Below the pieces are notes generated by a model that saw nothing but the letters and a program-made list of their open reading frames with translations, was not told where the DNA came from and did not search any database. From IMG/VR virus record IMGVR_UViG_3300047319_000574, positions 1 through 56,110 of that record: a stretch of 56,110 nt of DNA; one strand, 5' to 3'. The position numbers and the translations under genes are program-made. This document shows positions 23,979 through 30,088 of the stretch, piece by piece; the stretch's first letter is position 1, and each line of letters begins with the position of its first letter. This DNA is from a virus.

Positions 23979-24209
23979 TTATCGGTTACCCTCCACGGTC
24001 ACGGCGGCCAGCTCCAGCTGGACGAGGGCCTCCAGGGCCGCGGCGAGTTCCCTGGCGTCGCGGACGCGATTCTTGCTGCGCCAGCGATAGCCGATGAGGT
24101 CGCCGAGGATGCGCTGGGCGATCACCTCGTAGTGGCTGACGCCATCGGGCTGGGGGAGCCGCTCGATAACAGTCCTCCAGGTGTCGACGGTGCGTGGGTC
24201 TAAGGTCAT
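23979..24209 (-). CDS. Small hypothetical protein
   Basis: 76 residues; ATG 24209 follows the repeated AAGGAGACTTGCA leader. Mostly helical (VDTWRTVIERLPQ; HYEVIAQRILGDLIG; ELAAALEALVQLEL), similar in style to small phage helical proteins that end operons. Its stop lies just before the promoter/operator at 23936-23964. Confidence 0.72.
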   Translation of the reverse strand: MTLDPRTVDTWRTVIERLPQPDGVSHYEVIAQRILGDLIGYRWRSKNRVRDARELAAALEALVQLELAAVTVEGNR

Positions 24210-24251
24210 TGCAAGTCTCCTTGGTTGGTGGCGGGGCGCCAACGCCCCGCC
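24210..24251 (-). repeat. Hairpin plus shared leader before the 23979-24209 gene
   Basis: Minus strand: nine-pair stem GGCGGGGCG / CGCCCCGCC with loop TTGG (24230-24251), then CCACCAACCAAGGAGACT and the ATG. One of seven related hairpin-leader cassettes in the leftward operon. Confidence 0.75.
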
Positions 24252-24264
24252 GGTGCAGGTTCTC

Positions 24265-25194
24265 TCAGAAGCCATACCGCTCGGCGCAGATTGGCCCCAC
24301 GCTCCGAGCCACGCTCTCCGGGTCGCTCAGCTCGCGGTTACAGATGGCGCACCGGCCGAGCACCTTGCCGTGGGCGATCGCCGCCTTGGCCGGGTCGCTC
24401 GCGACCGCTACGATCTGGTCCCGGCGGACATCGTCGCAAGCGGAGACGCAGCGGAACCGACCCTCGGTGATCTTGCCGAGGTACTGACCGTCCTCCTTCA
24501 CATAGATGCCGCCGGGATTCTGGCTGCCCGGCTTGGCCGGGTAGAACAGGTAGTCGTGATCCAGCACCTCGGTCGCCACGCCGTCCACGACGGGCCCCGG
24601 CTTGGTCGTGGCCAGCCGCAGGGTCAGCTTGCCCAGGCCGCTCGCCGCCGCCTTGGCGAACGCCTGCTCGATGCGCTCGACGGAAATTTTCGGGGCCGTG
24701 GCGACACGCTGGCCAGCGGCCTCGATCGCCGCGGCGCGTTTGGCCATGTTGGTGCGGACGGCGGCCAGCTGGGGCTCGGTCAGATCGCCGTACTGGGCGA
24801 TCTTGCGGCGCAGGCTCTGACCGAAGTCGCTGCCGTTGCCTTTGGTGACCTCCCACTTCACGCGGTCCTGGATCCAGGCCCACTCGGCCGGGAAGGCGAC
24901 CTTGAAGGCCTCCAGGTTCTCCGTCTCAGTGCGGGCCTTGCGGTCCTGGGCCTGGACGCGGGCCTTGGCGCGGACGGCAGGAGCTGTCTTGAGATACTTG
25001 CCGCGCGTGCCCTGGCAGGCGAAGCAGATGCCGAAGCTGCCGTAGCGGCCGGTGCCGCCGCAGCGTCCACAGCCCTTCCAGTACAGCTTGGGCTCCTGGA
25101 CGGGCGCCTGGAGGGCGACACGCGCCGGCGCGGCCAGGATCTGATCCAGCTCGTCGCCGAAGCCGATGTCGTCGTTGAAATCTTGGGTGGTCAT
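24265..25194 (-). CDS. DUF6011-type protein with two zinc-binding sites
   Basis: 309 residues from ATG 25194 (AGGAGACTGAAA leader). Residues ~45-65 have a DnaJ-like CGRCGGTGRYG...CFACQG zinc motif. The last 30 residues (GRCAICNRELSDPESVARSV, then GPICAER) are the DUF6011 signature. The middle is charged and helical. Two zinc modules on one protein suggest nucleic-acid or protein binding; the family occurs in phages and plasmids without a known function. Highly expressed leaders and the nearby promoter suggest an early role. Confidence 0.8.
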   Translation of the reverse strand: MTTQDFNDDIGFGDELDQILAAPARVALQAPVQEPKLYWKGCGRCGGTGRYGSFGICFACQGTRGKYLKTAPAVRAKARVQAQDRKARTETENLEAFKVAFPAEWAWIQDRVKWEVTKGNGSDFGQSLRRKIAQYGDLTEPQLAAVRTNMAKRAAAIEAAGQRVATAPKISVERIEQAFAKAAASGLGKLTLRLATTKPGPVVDGVATEVLDHDYLFYPAKPGSQNPGGIYVKEDGQYLGKITEGRFRCVSACDDVRRDQIVAVASDPAKAAIAHGKVLGRCAICNRELSDPESVARSVGPICAERYGF

Positions 25195-25234
25195 TTTCAG
25201 TCTCCTATCGGGTCTGGCCGCCGCCAAGCGGCCT
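25195..25234 (-). repeat. Hairpin plus shared leader before the DUF6011 gene
   Basis: Minus strand: GGCCGC / GCGGCC stem with loop TTGGCG (25216-25233), then a shortened leader ATAGGAGACTGAAA and the ATG. Same loop as the 28063-28084 hairpin. Confidence 0.75.
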
Positions 25235-25241
25235 CGTGTTT

Positions 25242-25271
25242 CTTATGCGCCCGCGCTCAATCGCGAGTCAA
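25242..25271 (-). promoter_or_regulatory. Leftward promoter with candidate operator
   Basis: Minus strand TTGACT (25266-25271), 18-bp spacer, CATAAG (25242-25247). The spacer contains ATGCGCCCGCGCTCA (25245-25259, plus strand), identical to the copy in the main leftward promoter at 28333-28362. Would drive the DUF6011 gene. Confidence 0.7.
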
Positions 25272-25408
25272 TAGGAATTATGCAAGGACGCACGCCGGCC
25301 GGGTCGAGGGGGGCTCTGTGCGGCCGGCGTGGGCGGAGCCGCCCCAGGGGAGACTTGATCCCAGGGCGGCCCCTATCAGCGCCGCTGTTGGCGGTTCGGC
25401 GCCGGTTC
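25272..25408. other. GC-rich intergenic tract with hairpins
   Basis: 137 bp between the DUF932 stop and the promoter at 25242. Contains CACGCCGGCC / GGCCGGCGTG (about 25290-25325) and GGGCGG-type stems near 25330-25370. No U-tract, so termination would have to be Rho-dependent. No coding signal seen. Confidence 0.4.
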
Positions 25409-26494
25409 CTACGCTGCCTCGGCGAGCACCTTCCACTCGTCGCGGGGCAGCTCGACAATCTCGCCCCCCAGGCGCTCAAGCTCCGTGGCGCGATCGTAGT
25501 CGGCGACGTCCTGGGCCTGCCGCGTGATCGCGTTCAGGAGGCCGAACCGGCTGAGGTCGGCGCCAGCGATCAGGTGCTTCAGGATGCCCTTTCCCTCGCC
25601 CTCGTTGAGGCTGTAGCGCTTGCTGGCCAGGGAGATGACCTGGACGGCGTCCTCGATCTTGTCGGCCTTCGTGCCCTCAACCTTGTCGATAAGCGAGTCG
25701 AAGTGGACCCGATCGAACGCCGCCTTGGTGACGTCGGTGATCGCCGACCAGACGGCCGCGTCGTTCAGCCGGCGGCTCTGGTCGGAGAGGAGGGCGTAGA
25801 CCTCGTCGCCGATGTCGTGCCGCTGGCCGACATGGTACTTCCGGCTGGAGCGCTCGCCGAAGGTCGCGAGGTTGCTGCACCAGGAATCGTAGTAGCCGAC
25901 CAGGACCGACAGTGCGCCCTGGCCCACCTCGCTGTTCGAAATGGTGATCGCCGGGGCCGCGACGCGCACGATCGTGTGGCCGCCGTCGCCGAACTCAGCC
26001 CCGGTCTTGGCTAGCTCGCGCGTCACGCGCTTGTCGACGCACTTGAGATAGAGCCGGCGATCAGTGATCTCGGACGACAGAATGTCGAGGTCCAGGTCCG
26101 TCAGCACCGGCAGTACCGCTGCGGCCAAATCCTCGTTTTCAAGCGGGCGGTATTTGTCCGACAGGAAGGCACGGGCGGTGCCGTCGAGCGTCCGCACCAG
26201 CTGCTTGGTCGGGTGCTTCTTGAACCAAGCGTTGATGTTGTTGGCGAGCAGCTCAGGGGCCTCCTGCTTGCAGCGGTCGTAGTACTTCGCCGGGATGGCG
26301 AGTGCATCACCGATCTGTCGGTGGGCAAGATCGTTGATGCGTGTCGTTAAGTCGCCGACGCGGAGGCCGATCTCGCCGTCGGGCCACGCGAAGACCTCCA
26401 GCCTGGAGGTATCCTTGATAAGGTAATCCTTCTTCGCGGCGGCGCGGCGCGCGATCTCGGCCTTCAGCTCGTCGAGTGTCTTTCCCTTAGCCAT
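25409..26494 (-). CDS. DUF932-family protein
   Basis: 361 residues, typical length for DUF932. Starts AKGKTLDELKAEIARRAAAK; then LRVGDLTTRINDLAHRQIGD, ALAIPAKYYDRC, RTLDGTARAFLSDKYRPLEN, and VRVAAPAITISNSEVGQGAL, which are the conserved blocks I associate with this phage/plasmid family (also annotated as phage/plasmid-like TIGR03299). Function is unknown, though it is often near recombination genes and has been compared to anti-restriction or recombination helper proteins. ATG 26494 follows AAGGAGACTCATATC. Confidence 0.82.
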   Translation of the reverse strand: MAKGKTLDELKAEIARRAAAKKDYLIKDTSRLEVFAWPDGEIGLRVGDLTTRINDLAHRQIGDALAIPAKYYDRCKQEAPELLANNINAWFKKHPTKQLVRTLDGTARAFLSDKYRPLENEDLAAAVLPVLTDLDLDILSSEITDRRLYLKCVDKRVTRELAKTGAEFGDGGHTIVRVAAPAITISNSEVGQGALSVLVGYYDSWCSNLATFGERSSRKYHVGQRHDIGDEVYALLSDQSRRLNDAAVWSAITDVTKAAFDRVHFDSLIDKVEGTKADKIEDAVQVISLASKRYSLNEGEGKGILKHLIAGADLSRFGLLNAITRQAQDVADYDRATELERLGGEIVELPRDEWKVLAEAA

Positions 26495-26580
26495 GATATG
26501 AGTCTCCTTGTTCCGATCGTGGATGAAGCGCTTTGATCGCTTCGGGACAGGGGCTCTCGATTCTTGGTGTCGAGAGCCCC
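26495..26580 (-). repeat. Double hairpin plus shared leader before the DUF932 gene
   Basis: An 11-pair perfect stem GGGGCTCTCGA / TCGAGAGCCCC (26550-26560 with 26570-26580, nine-base loop) and a second stem GAAGCG/CGCTTC at 26524-26543, then AACAAGGAGACT and the ATG. No U-run follows the stem on the minus strand, so a simple intrinsic terminator is unlikely. Confidence 0.75.
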
Positions 26581-26593
26581 CGCGCCACTGCGG

Positions 26594-26896
26594 TCAGCCG
26601 TCGATGGTGCGGCTCGATTCGGCCAGCACGGCGTCGATCACCCGCCACCCGTGGCTCTCCCAGCGGCCGATGCGAGGCTCCTGGTAGCTGTTGACCTTCA
26701 CCGTGTAGCGTCCCACCCGCAGCTCCGGGGAGCTGATCTTGGCAGCATCCTCGCCGGTCGCCGGCCACGCTCGATCGTGGCGCAGCATGTCGTATGGGAA
26801 GCGGCCGCGACCGCTGACGAAATACTCGTACCAGTATTTGGGCCGCTCGCTGGCCGCGAGGCTCTCGATGCGGACAGGGTAGGGCAGTGCAGGCAT
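26594..26896 (-). CDS. Hypothetical early protein
   Basis: 100 residues from ATG 26896, after CAAAGGAGACTGACC. Beta-rich: PALPYPVRIESLAASERPKY, WYEYFVSGRGRFPYDMLRHD, RVGRYTVKVNSYQEP, GRWESHGWRVIDAVL. Rich in Tyr, Trp and Arg, with no known family. The leader copy has the shared AGGAGACT but only a weak hairpin. Confidence 0.72.
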   Translation of the reverse strand: MPALPYPVRIESLAASERPKYWYEYFVSGRGRFPYDMLRHDRAWPATGEDAAKISSPELRVGRYTVKVNSYQEPRIGRWESHGWRVIDAVLAESSRTIDG

Positions 26897-26934
26897 GGTC
26901 AGTCTCCTTTGGTTGAGGTTGGGGCTCAAGCGGG

Positions 26935-27126
26935 CTAATTGGCCACGGGCATCTGGCCGCCGGTCCAGACGTAATTTTCGGGGCCGAGCCTGACCGGAGC
27001 CACCTGCTGGTTAGGCATCCGGACATTGGCGGTGACCCCCCAATTGTGCACCGCCTCGACGACCGCAAGGCAGCCGTCGAGGGGGCGCCCAGGCATGACG
27101 ACCAGGACGACGTCGCCGGGCTTCAC
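26935..27126 (-). CDS. Small beta-rich protein
   Basis: 63 residues, GTG start in a GTGA overlap. KPGDVVLVVMPGRPLDGCLAV and GVTANVRMPNQQVAPVRL read as an SH3/KOW-like barrel strand order. No family named with confidence. Confidence 0.7.
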   Translation of the reverse strand: MKPGDVVLVVMPGRPLDGCLAVVEAVHNWGVTANVRMPNQQVAPVRLGPENYVWTGGQMPVAN

Positions 27127-27326
27127 AGGGGCACCGCCTTGCCGTCAATCCAGGCGTAGTTCACCGGGTCTTCCGACTCGGCCGCCCGGTGTGCGGTGGT
27201 CAGCGTCCAGCGGCTGTAGAGGTCGCTCGCGCTGTCCTTGGCCTCCTGCTCGGTGGCAAAGCGGAGGGCGTTGGTGTGCCACTTGTCGCCCTCGCCCTTC
27301 ACCTGAACCTCGGGTTTCCAGCTCAC
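27123..27326 (-). CDS. Small hypothetical protein
   Basis: 67 residues; start GTG 27326 preferred over ATG 27341 because of a GTGA overlap. Pattern EVQVKGEGDKWHTNALRFAT, then EAKDSASDLYSRWTLTTAHR and VNYAWIDGKAVPL is one I have seen in small phage proteins ('W..N..RF.T..EA......L...W'). Function unknown. Confidence 0.7.
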   Translation of the reverse strand: MSWKPEVQVKGEGDKWHTNALRFATEQEAKDSASDLYSRWTLTTAHRAAESEDPVNYAWIDGKAVPL

Positions 27327-27526
27327 GCGATCTTCTCCCATGTCTCAGTCTCGCCCAGGCCGCTGCTCTGCCGGGTCCGCCGGTAGAGCCTCCCGCCTTT
27401 GAGCCTCTTCAGGAACTCGCGGGCGTCTTTCTCGCCCTCGTCATGCTCCGTCCAGGCACCGCAGTCGGACATGCCGATCTCCGGGTTCCTGGTTAGGATG
27501 ACGTAGTCGATCGTGGTGGTGGTCAT
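27323..27526 (-). CDS. Small hypothetical protein
   Basis: 67 residues, beginning TTTTIDYVILTRNPEIGMSD and containing EHDEGEKDAREFLKRLKGGR. One alpha/beta unit, very charged. ATG shares one base with the previous stop. Unknown family. Confidence 0.68.
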   Translation of the reverse strand: MTTTTIDYVILTRNPEIGMSDCGAWTEHDEGEKDAREFLKRLKGGRLYRRTRQSSGLGETETWEKIA

Positions 27527-27756
27527 CAGCCTGTCCTCAGTGTGCCGCCCTTGGCGGACTTGGCGACCCAGCTCGGGCCGCGGCCGTGGGCGCGCTTGGC
27601 ATCGTAGAGGACGCGCTCGACGGTGCCGTCGCGGTGGTGCTCAAGCGCGACCCGAGGCGCCGGCCACTTGTAGGCGTTCGCCACGAATCCCTCGGGGTAC
27701 TCGCGCACGCTCTCGATGCGCGGGTCCAGGTCGAAGATTTTCTGGATGTCGGTCAT
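27526..27756 (-). CDS. Small hypothetical protein
   Basis: 76 residues from ATG 27756 after AAGGAGACTGAC. Sequence TDIQKIFDLDPRIESVREYP, then NAYKWPAPRVALEHHRDGTV; basic tail SWVAKSAKGGTLRTG. Heads a group of four coupled small genes (27756 to 26935). Family unknown. Confidence 0.7.
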   Translation of the reverse strand: MTDIQKIFDLDPRIESVREYPEGFVANAYKWPAPRVALEHHRDGTVERVLYDAKRAHGRGPSWVAKSAKGGTLRTG

Positions 27757-27809
27757 GTCAGTCTCCTTGGTTGGATTGAGCCTAGTGAGAGCCCCACCTC
27801 CGGGGGCTC
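27757..27809 (-). repeat. Hairpin plus shared leader
   Basis: GAGCCCC / GGGGCTC stem (27789-27795 with 27803-27809) followed on the minus strand by CCAACCAAGGAGACTGAC and the ATG at 27756. Confidence 0.72.
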
Positions 27810-27818
27810 CTGCTAGGG

Positions 27819-28040
27819 TCACTCAGGGTTAGCGGTGAGCCTTGAGGCCCTGCGCACGCGCACCAGCAGGCTCGTGTCGAATTGCTGCGCCCGGTAGGGC
27901 CGGTCACCGCCGCCAGTCTCGCGGATGGTGCAGGCGAGGCCAGCAAGGCTGACGACCTCGTAGGTCGTGTCGCCGACGCGCCCGCCGTACTGCTTCACGC
28001 GGACCTGATCGCCGACGTGGAATTTCTGTCTCTTAGCCAT
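27819..28040 (-). CDS. Small beta-barrel-like protein
   Basis: 73 residues from ATG 28040 (AAGGAGACTGAAC leader). AKRQKFHVGDQVRVKQYGGR, TTYEVVSLAGLACTIRE and FDTSLLVRVRRA give an SH3/KOW-like strand pattern with VGDxV at the front. Such barrels often bind RNA, DNA or RNA polymerase; no direct evidence here. The gene further upstream (28092-28286) looks similar in style. Confidence 0.72.
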   Translation of the reverse strand: MAKRQKFHVGDQVRVKQYGGRVGDTTYEVVSLAGLACTIRETGGGDRPYRAQQFDTSLLVRVRRASRLTANPE

Positions 28041-28084
28041 GTTCAGTCTCCTTGGGGGTGGTGGGGCCGCCGCCAAGCGGCCCC
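28041..28084 (-). repeat. Hairpin plus shared leader
   Basis: Perfect eight-pair stem GGGGCCGC / GCGGCCCC with loop TTGGCG (28063-28084), then CACCCCCAAGGAGACTGAAC and the ATG at 28040. Confidence 0.78.
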
Positions 28085-28091
28085 GTTGGGG

Positions 28092-28286
28092 TTAGCGGAC
28101 GATGGTGAGCCGGTTGACGGCAACCCAAGTCCGGAGGTTACGCGGACGATCCGGGGCGGCATGCCACTTCACGCGGACGCGGTCCTTGCGCCACTGGGTG
28201 CCGATCTCGACGACCGTGCCGGTGGGGAAGTTCTTGCGGGTCCACTGGTCTGGATGAAGGACGGTGGTGCCGATCTCGATGGTCAT
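28092..28286 (-). CDS. Small KOW/SH3-like early protein
   Basis: 64 residues, first gene of the leftward early operon. TIEIGTTVLHPDQWTRKNFP, TGTVVEIGTQWRKDRVRVKW and WVAVNRLTIVR give a beta-barrel pattern with a basic face. Might act on nucleic acid. ATG 28286 follows AAGGAGACTTCC; the main leftward promoter is ~50 bases upstream. Confidence 0.72.
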   Translation of the reverse strand: MTIEIGTTVLHPDQWTRKNFPTGTVVEIGTQWRKDRVRVKWHAAPDRPRNLRTWVAVNRLTIVR

Positions 28287-28323
28287 TGGAAGTCTCCTTG
28301 GTTGGTGCCGGCCGCCAAGCCGG
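28287..28323 (-). repeat. Hairpin plus shared leader of the first leftward gene
   Basis: CCGGC / GCCGG stem (28308-28312 with 28319-28323) and loop TTGGCG on the minus strand, then CACCAACCAAGGAGACT and the ATG at 28286. Near the 5' end of the predicted leftward early transcript. Confidence 0.7.
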
Positions 28324-28332
28324 TGTGACGCC

Positions 28333-28362
28333 CTTATGCGCCCGCGCTCATTCTCCTGTCAA
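28333..28362 (-). promoter_or_regulatory. Main leftward early promoter with candidate operator
   Basis: Minus strand TTGACA (28357-28362), 18-bp spacer, CATAAG (28333-28338). The operator-like ATGCGCCCGCGCTCA (28336-28350, plus strand) fills the spacer next to the -10. A repressor here would block polymerase directly. Confidence 0.75.
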
Positions 28363-28377
28363 CAGGCCCAGGCAAAA

Positions 28378-28407
28378 ATAATGCGCCGGCGCTCACTTTC
28401 CTTGCCG
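28378..28407 (-). promoter_or_regulatory. Second operator copy and weak upstream promoter
   Basis: ATGCGCCGGCGCTCA at 28381-28395, with CATTAT (28378-28383, minus) as a possible -10 and no good -35. It may be a tandem operator for the promoter at 28333-28362 or a weak second promoter. Confidence 0.5.
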
Positions 28408-28495
28408 CGCCCCGAAATCGTCCCCCCAGTTTAATCGTGGCGGCTATTCTTTTTGCCGCGTCTGTGCATGGCCCGCGCTTCCTGTGGACAGGGCG
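28408..28495. other. Intergenic gap between divergent early promoters
   Basis: 88 bp between the leftward operators and the rightward promoter. Contains T- and C-rich stretches (CCCCCCAGTTTAATCG, ATTCTTTTTGCCGCG) but no gene, hairpin or repeat that I can support. Confidence 0.4.
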
Positions 28496-28524
28496 TTGAC
28501 CCACCGTGCGCCGGCGCATACCCT
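28496..28524 (+). promoter_or_regulatory. Rightward early promoter with palindromic operator
   Basis: TTGACC (28496-28501), 17-bp spacer, TACCCT (28519-28524). The last 12 bases of the spacer are the perfect palindrome TGCGCCGGCGCA (28507-28518). It is 22 bases upstream of the HTH gene ATG, so that protein probably regulates itself here. Confidence 0.7.
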
Positions 28525-28546
28525 CCCGCAACCAATGAGGTGACCG

Positions 28547-28741
28547 ATGGACGTCAAGGCGGAAGTTGAACTGATGGAGGAGCGGCTGCGCGAGAGGGGC
28601 ATCCCCGTCGCCGACGTGCTGCGCGACGCCGGCATCGCCGCGTCATCGTGGCAGCGCTGGAAAACGACCGGGCAAGTGCCGCTGACGAGCACCTGGGAGC
28701 GGACCAAGGACGCTTACCAGCGCTTGGTCAGGCGCCGGTGA
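28547..28741 (+). CDS. Cro-like helix-turn-helix regulator
   Basis: 64 residues with a strong GAGGTGA ribosome site. Residues ~19-43 (IPVADVLRDAGIAASSWQRW) form a helix-turn-helix: VADVLRDAG helix, IAAS turn, SWQRWKTTG recognition helix, as in XRE/Cro proteins. First gene of the rightward early operon and adjacent to all the main operator copies, so the natural reading is an autoregulated repressor of both early directions. No CI-like partner with a peptidase domain is present, which argues against a classical lysogeny switch. Confidence 0.78.
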   Translation: MDVKAEVELMEERLRERGIPVADVLRDAGIAASSWQRWKTTGQVPLTSTWERTKDAYQRLVRRR

Positions 28742-28932
28742 TGATCAGGGCCCGGCGCCTGGAGGCGTGGCTCAGCGATTGGTTCGAGGACAACCCCGAC
28801 CCGTCCTGCACTGTAGGGAAAATAGATGGTGAGGTGGTCTTTCTCGATGACAAACAAGACATCTTCTCGATCAGCCTCCTCGCCAAGGATCTCGCCGTCG
28901 CGCTTGCCGAAGCGGGTCTGGAGCGTGATTGA
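28741..28932 (+). CDS. Small acidic hypothetical protein
   Basis: 63 residues; ATG 28741 shares one base with the regulator stop, and a GTG at 28738 is also possible. RARRLEAWLSDWFEDNPDPS, VGKIDGEVVFLDDKQDIFSI: helix then beta hairpin, then helix. No family recognised. Confidence 0.68.
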   Translation: MIRARRLEAWLSDWFEDNPDPSCTVGKIDGEVVFLDDKQDIFSISLLAKDLAVALAEAGLERD

Positions 28933-29113
28933 GCGGGTCGCCGCCGGCCAGACCCTGGTCCGCACGATGATCGACGGCCTCGCCGTCTATCACTACCGGC
29001 CGAGCGGCCGCGAGGCTCCGACGATCAGCGCCGAGGAGGCAATCGCGAGCGGCGAGCTGACGCCCGGCGGGGACGGCTTTTGGGCAGGGGCGGACCAGAC
29101 ATGGACACGCTAG
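28925..29113 (+). CDS. Small hypothetical protein
   Basis: 62 residues from GTG 28925, eight bases inside the previous gene. Pattern IERVAAGQTLVRTMIDGLAV, YHYRPSGREAPTISAEEAIA, SGELTPGGDGFW. Loosely resembles short phage proteins that end before a winged-helix gene. The next ATG starts within it. Confidence 0.62.
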   Translation: MIERVAAGQTLVRTMIDGLAVYHYRPSGREAPTISAEEAIASGELTPGGDGFWAGADQTWTR

Positions 29114-29544
29114 CCAGTGAGCTGCGCGAGGCCGCCGAGGCGATCGACCGGGCCGCTCACGGGGCGCGCTGCTGGTCGGTAATCTCCGAGGCCGTGAACG
29201 CCTGCACCGACCACATCCTGATGATAGCGGCCAACATCGAGCTGCGCGCCCGCATTCACGAGCTGGAAGCCGGTAACTACGACGATCCGATGACGATCCT
29301 TGCCAGGATCACGATGGGCCCGGTCGAGCGACGTGTCGCTGTAGCCCTCGCGAGACGGTTCGGCGAGTGGACGACCACCGAGCATATCCTCCAGGCAGCC
29401 TATGCCGACCGCGCGGACGGCGGCCCGATCAGTGCGAGGAACACCCTCTCAGTGACGGTTCACAACCTGCGCCAAAAGCTTAGACCGGAACGGCTGACAA
29501 TCCAGGGCGCGCCCTACTCGGGCCGGAGGATGATACGGATATGA
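29101..29544 (+). CDS. Winged-helix DNA-binding protein
   Basis: 147 residues. Helical N-terminal third (LASELREAAEAIDRAAHGAR) and a coiled segment, then residues ~80-147 with VERRVAVALARRFGEWTTTE, ARNTLSVTVHNLRQKLRPER and GAPYSGRRMIRI, the OmpR/Trans_reg_C-type winged-helix pattern. Phages often carry this domain without a receiver, presumably as a regulator. ATGA overlap with the next gene. Confidence 0.75.
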   Translation: MDTLASELREAAEAIDRAAHGARCWSVISEAVNACTDHILMIAANIELRARIHELEAGNYDDPMTILARITMGPVERRVAVALARRFGEWTTTEHILQAAYADRADGGPISARNTLSVTVHNLRQKLRPERLTIQGAPYSGRRMIRI

Positions 29545-29900
29545 TCGAGCTGGACGCCGCCGAGACGATGGCGCGGGCGCTGCTCGAAATCGTCGGGAGC
29601 ATGCTCGACAAGGGCGAGATGTCTACCCCGCTGATTCTGCACGGTGCGGTGCGCCTGATTAAGCTCCAGAAGGCCGAGATCGATCGCGCCCGCAAGATCG
29701 AAGGCCTCGCCCTCGCCCAGGTCAAAGAGACGACGGCGGTCCTCGACCTCGTCAGCCTGGAGCGCAACGAGCTGCGCGCCGAGCTGGCCAAGTTCAGAGC
29801 CCGGCTCAACGACTTCCACGACGTTCCGCCGGAGCACGAGGCGGAGCCGGCGACCTTCCATCGCGGCTGGGAGCTGGCCGTGCGTGCGGTGGCGCAATGA
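29541..29900 (+). CDS. Hypothetical coiled-coil protein
   Basis: 119 residues: helix-rich with LHGAVRLIKLQKAEIDRARK and LVSLERNELRAELAKFRARL as a probable coiled coil; C-terminus ATFHRGWELAVRAVAQ. No family recognised. ATGA overlaps on both sides. Confidence 0.72.
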   Translation: MIELDAAETMARALLEIVGSMLDKGEMSTPLILHGAVRLIKLQKAEIDRARKIEGLALAQVKETTAVLDLVSLERNELRAELAKFRARLNDFHDVPPEHEAEPATFHRGWELAVRAVAQ

Positions 29901-30088
29901 CCTCGCGGAAGGATAACCTGCGCAGGGCGAGGAAGCTGTCGAAGATGAGCCGGGAGGAGCGCGTCGCGGTCCTATTGCAGAAGGGCTACGACGACATGGA
30001 CAACGACGAGTTCGTCACCCTGGTCCGCATCGTCGTGATGATCATCGAGGCCGAACTCCGCCTGATCGTGTGGCAGGGCGAGCTGTGA
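29897..30088 (+). CDS. Small hypothetical helical protein
   Basis: 63 residues. Basic start (SRKDNLRRARKLSKMSREER) then a hydrophobic amphipathic helix (VRIVVMIIEAELRLIVW). Sits immediately before the helicase, sharing GTGA with it. Unknown role, possibly a helicase partner. Confidence 0.68.
   Translation: MTSRKDNLRRARKLSKMSREERVAVLLQKGYDDMDNDEFVTLVRIVVMIIEAELRLIVWQGEL

Noticed and set aside
24181-25527. 448-codon plus-strand frame
   Set aside because: Opposite the DUF6011 gene with its CxxC motifs and promoter; the plus frame is low-complexity Leu/Gly/Arg.
28547-28741. Lysogeny repressor and temperate lifestyle
   Set aside because: Only a small Cro-like protein is seen; there is no CI-like peptidase-domain repressor, integrase or attachment site, so a temperate lifestyle is not supported.
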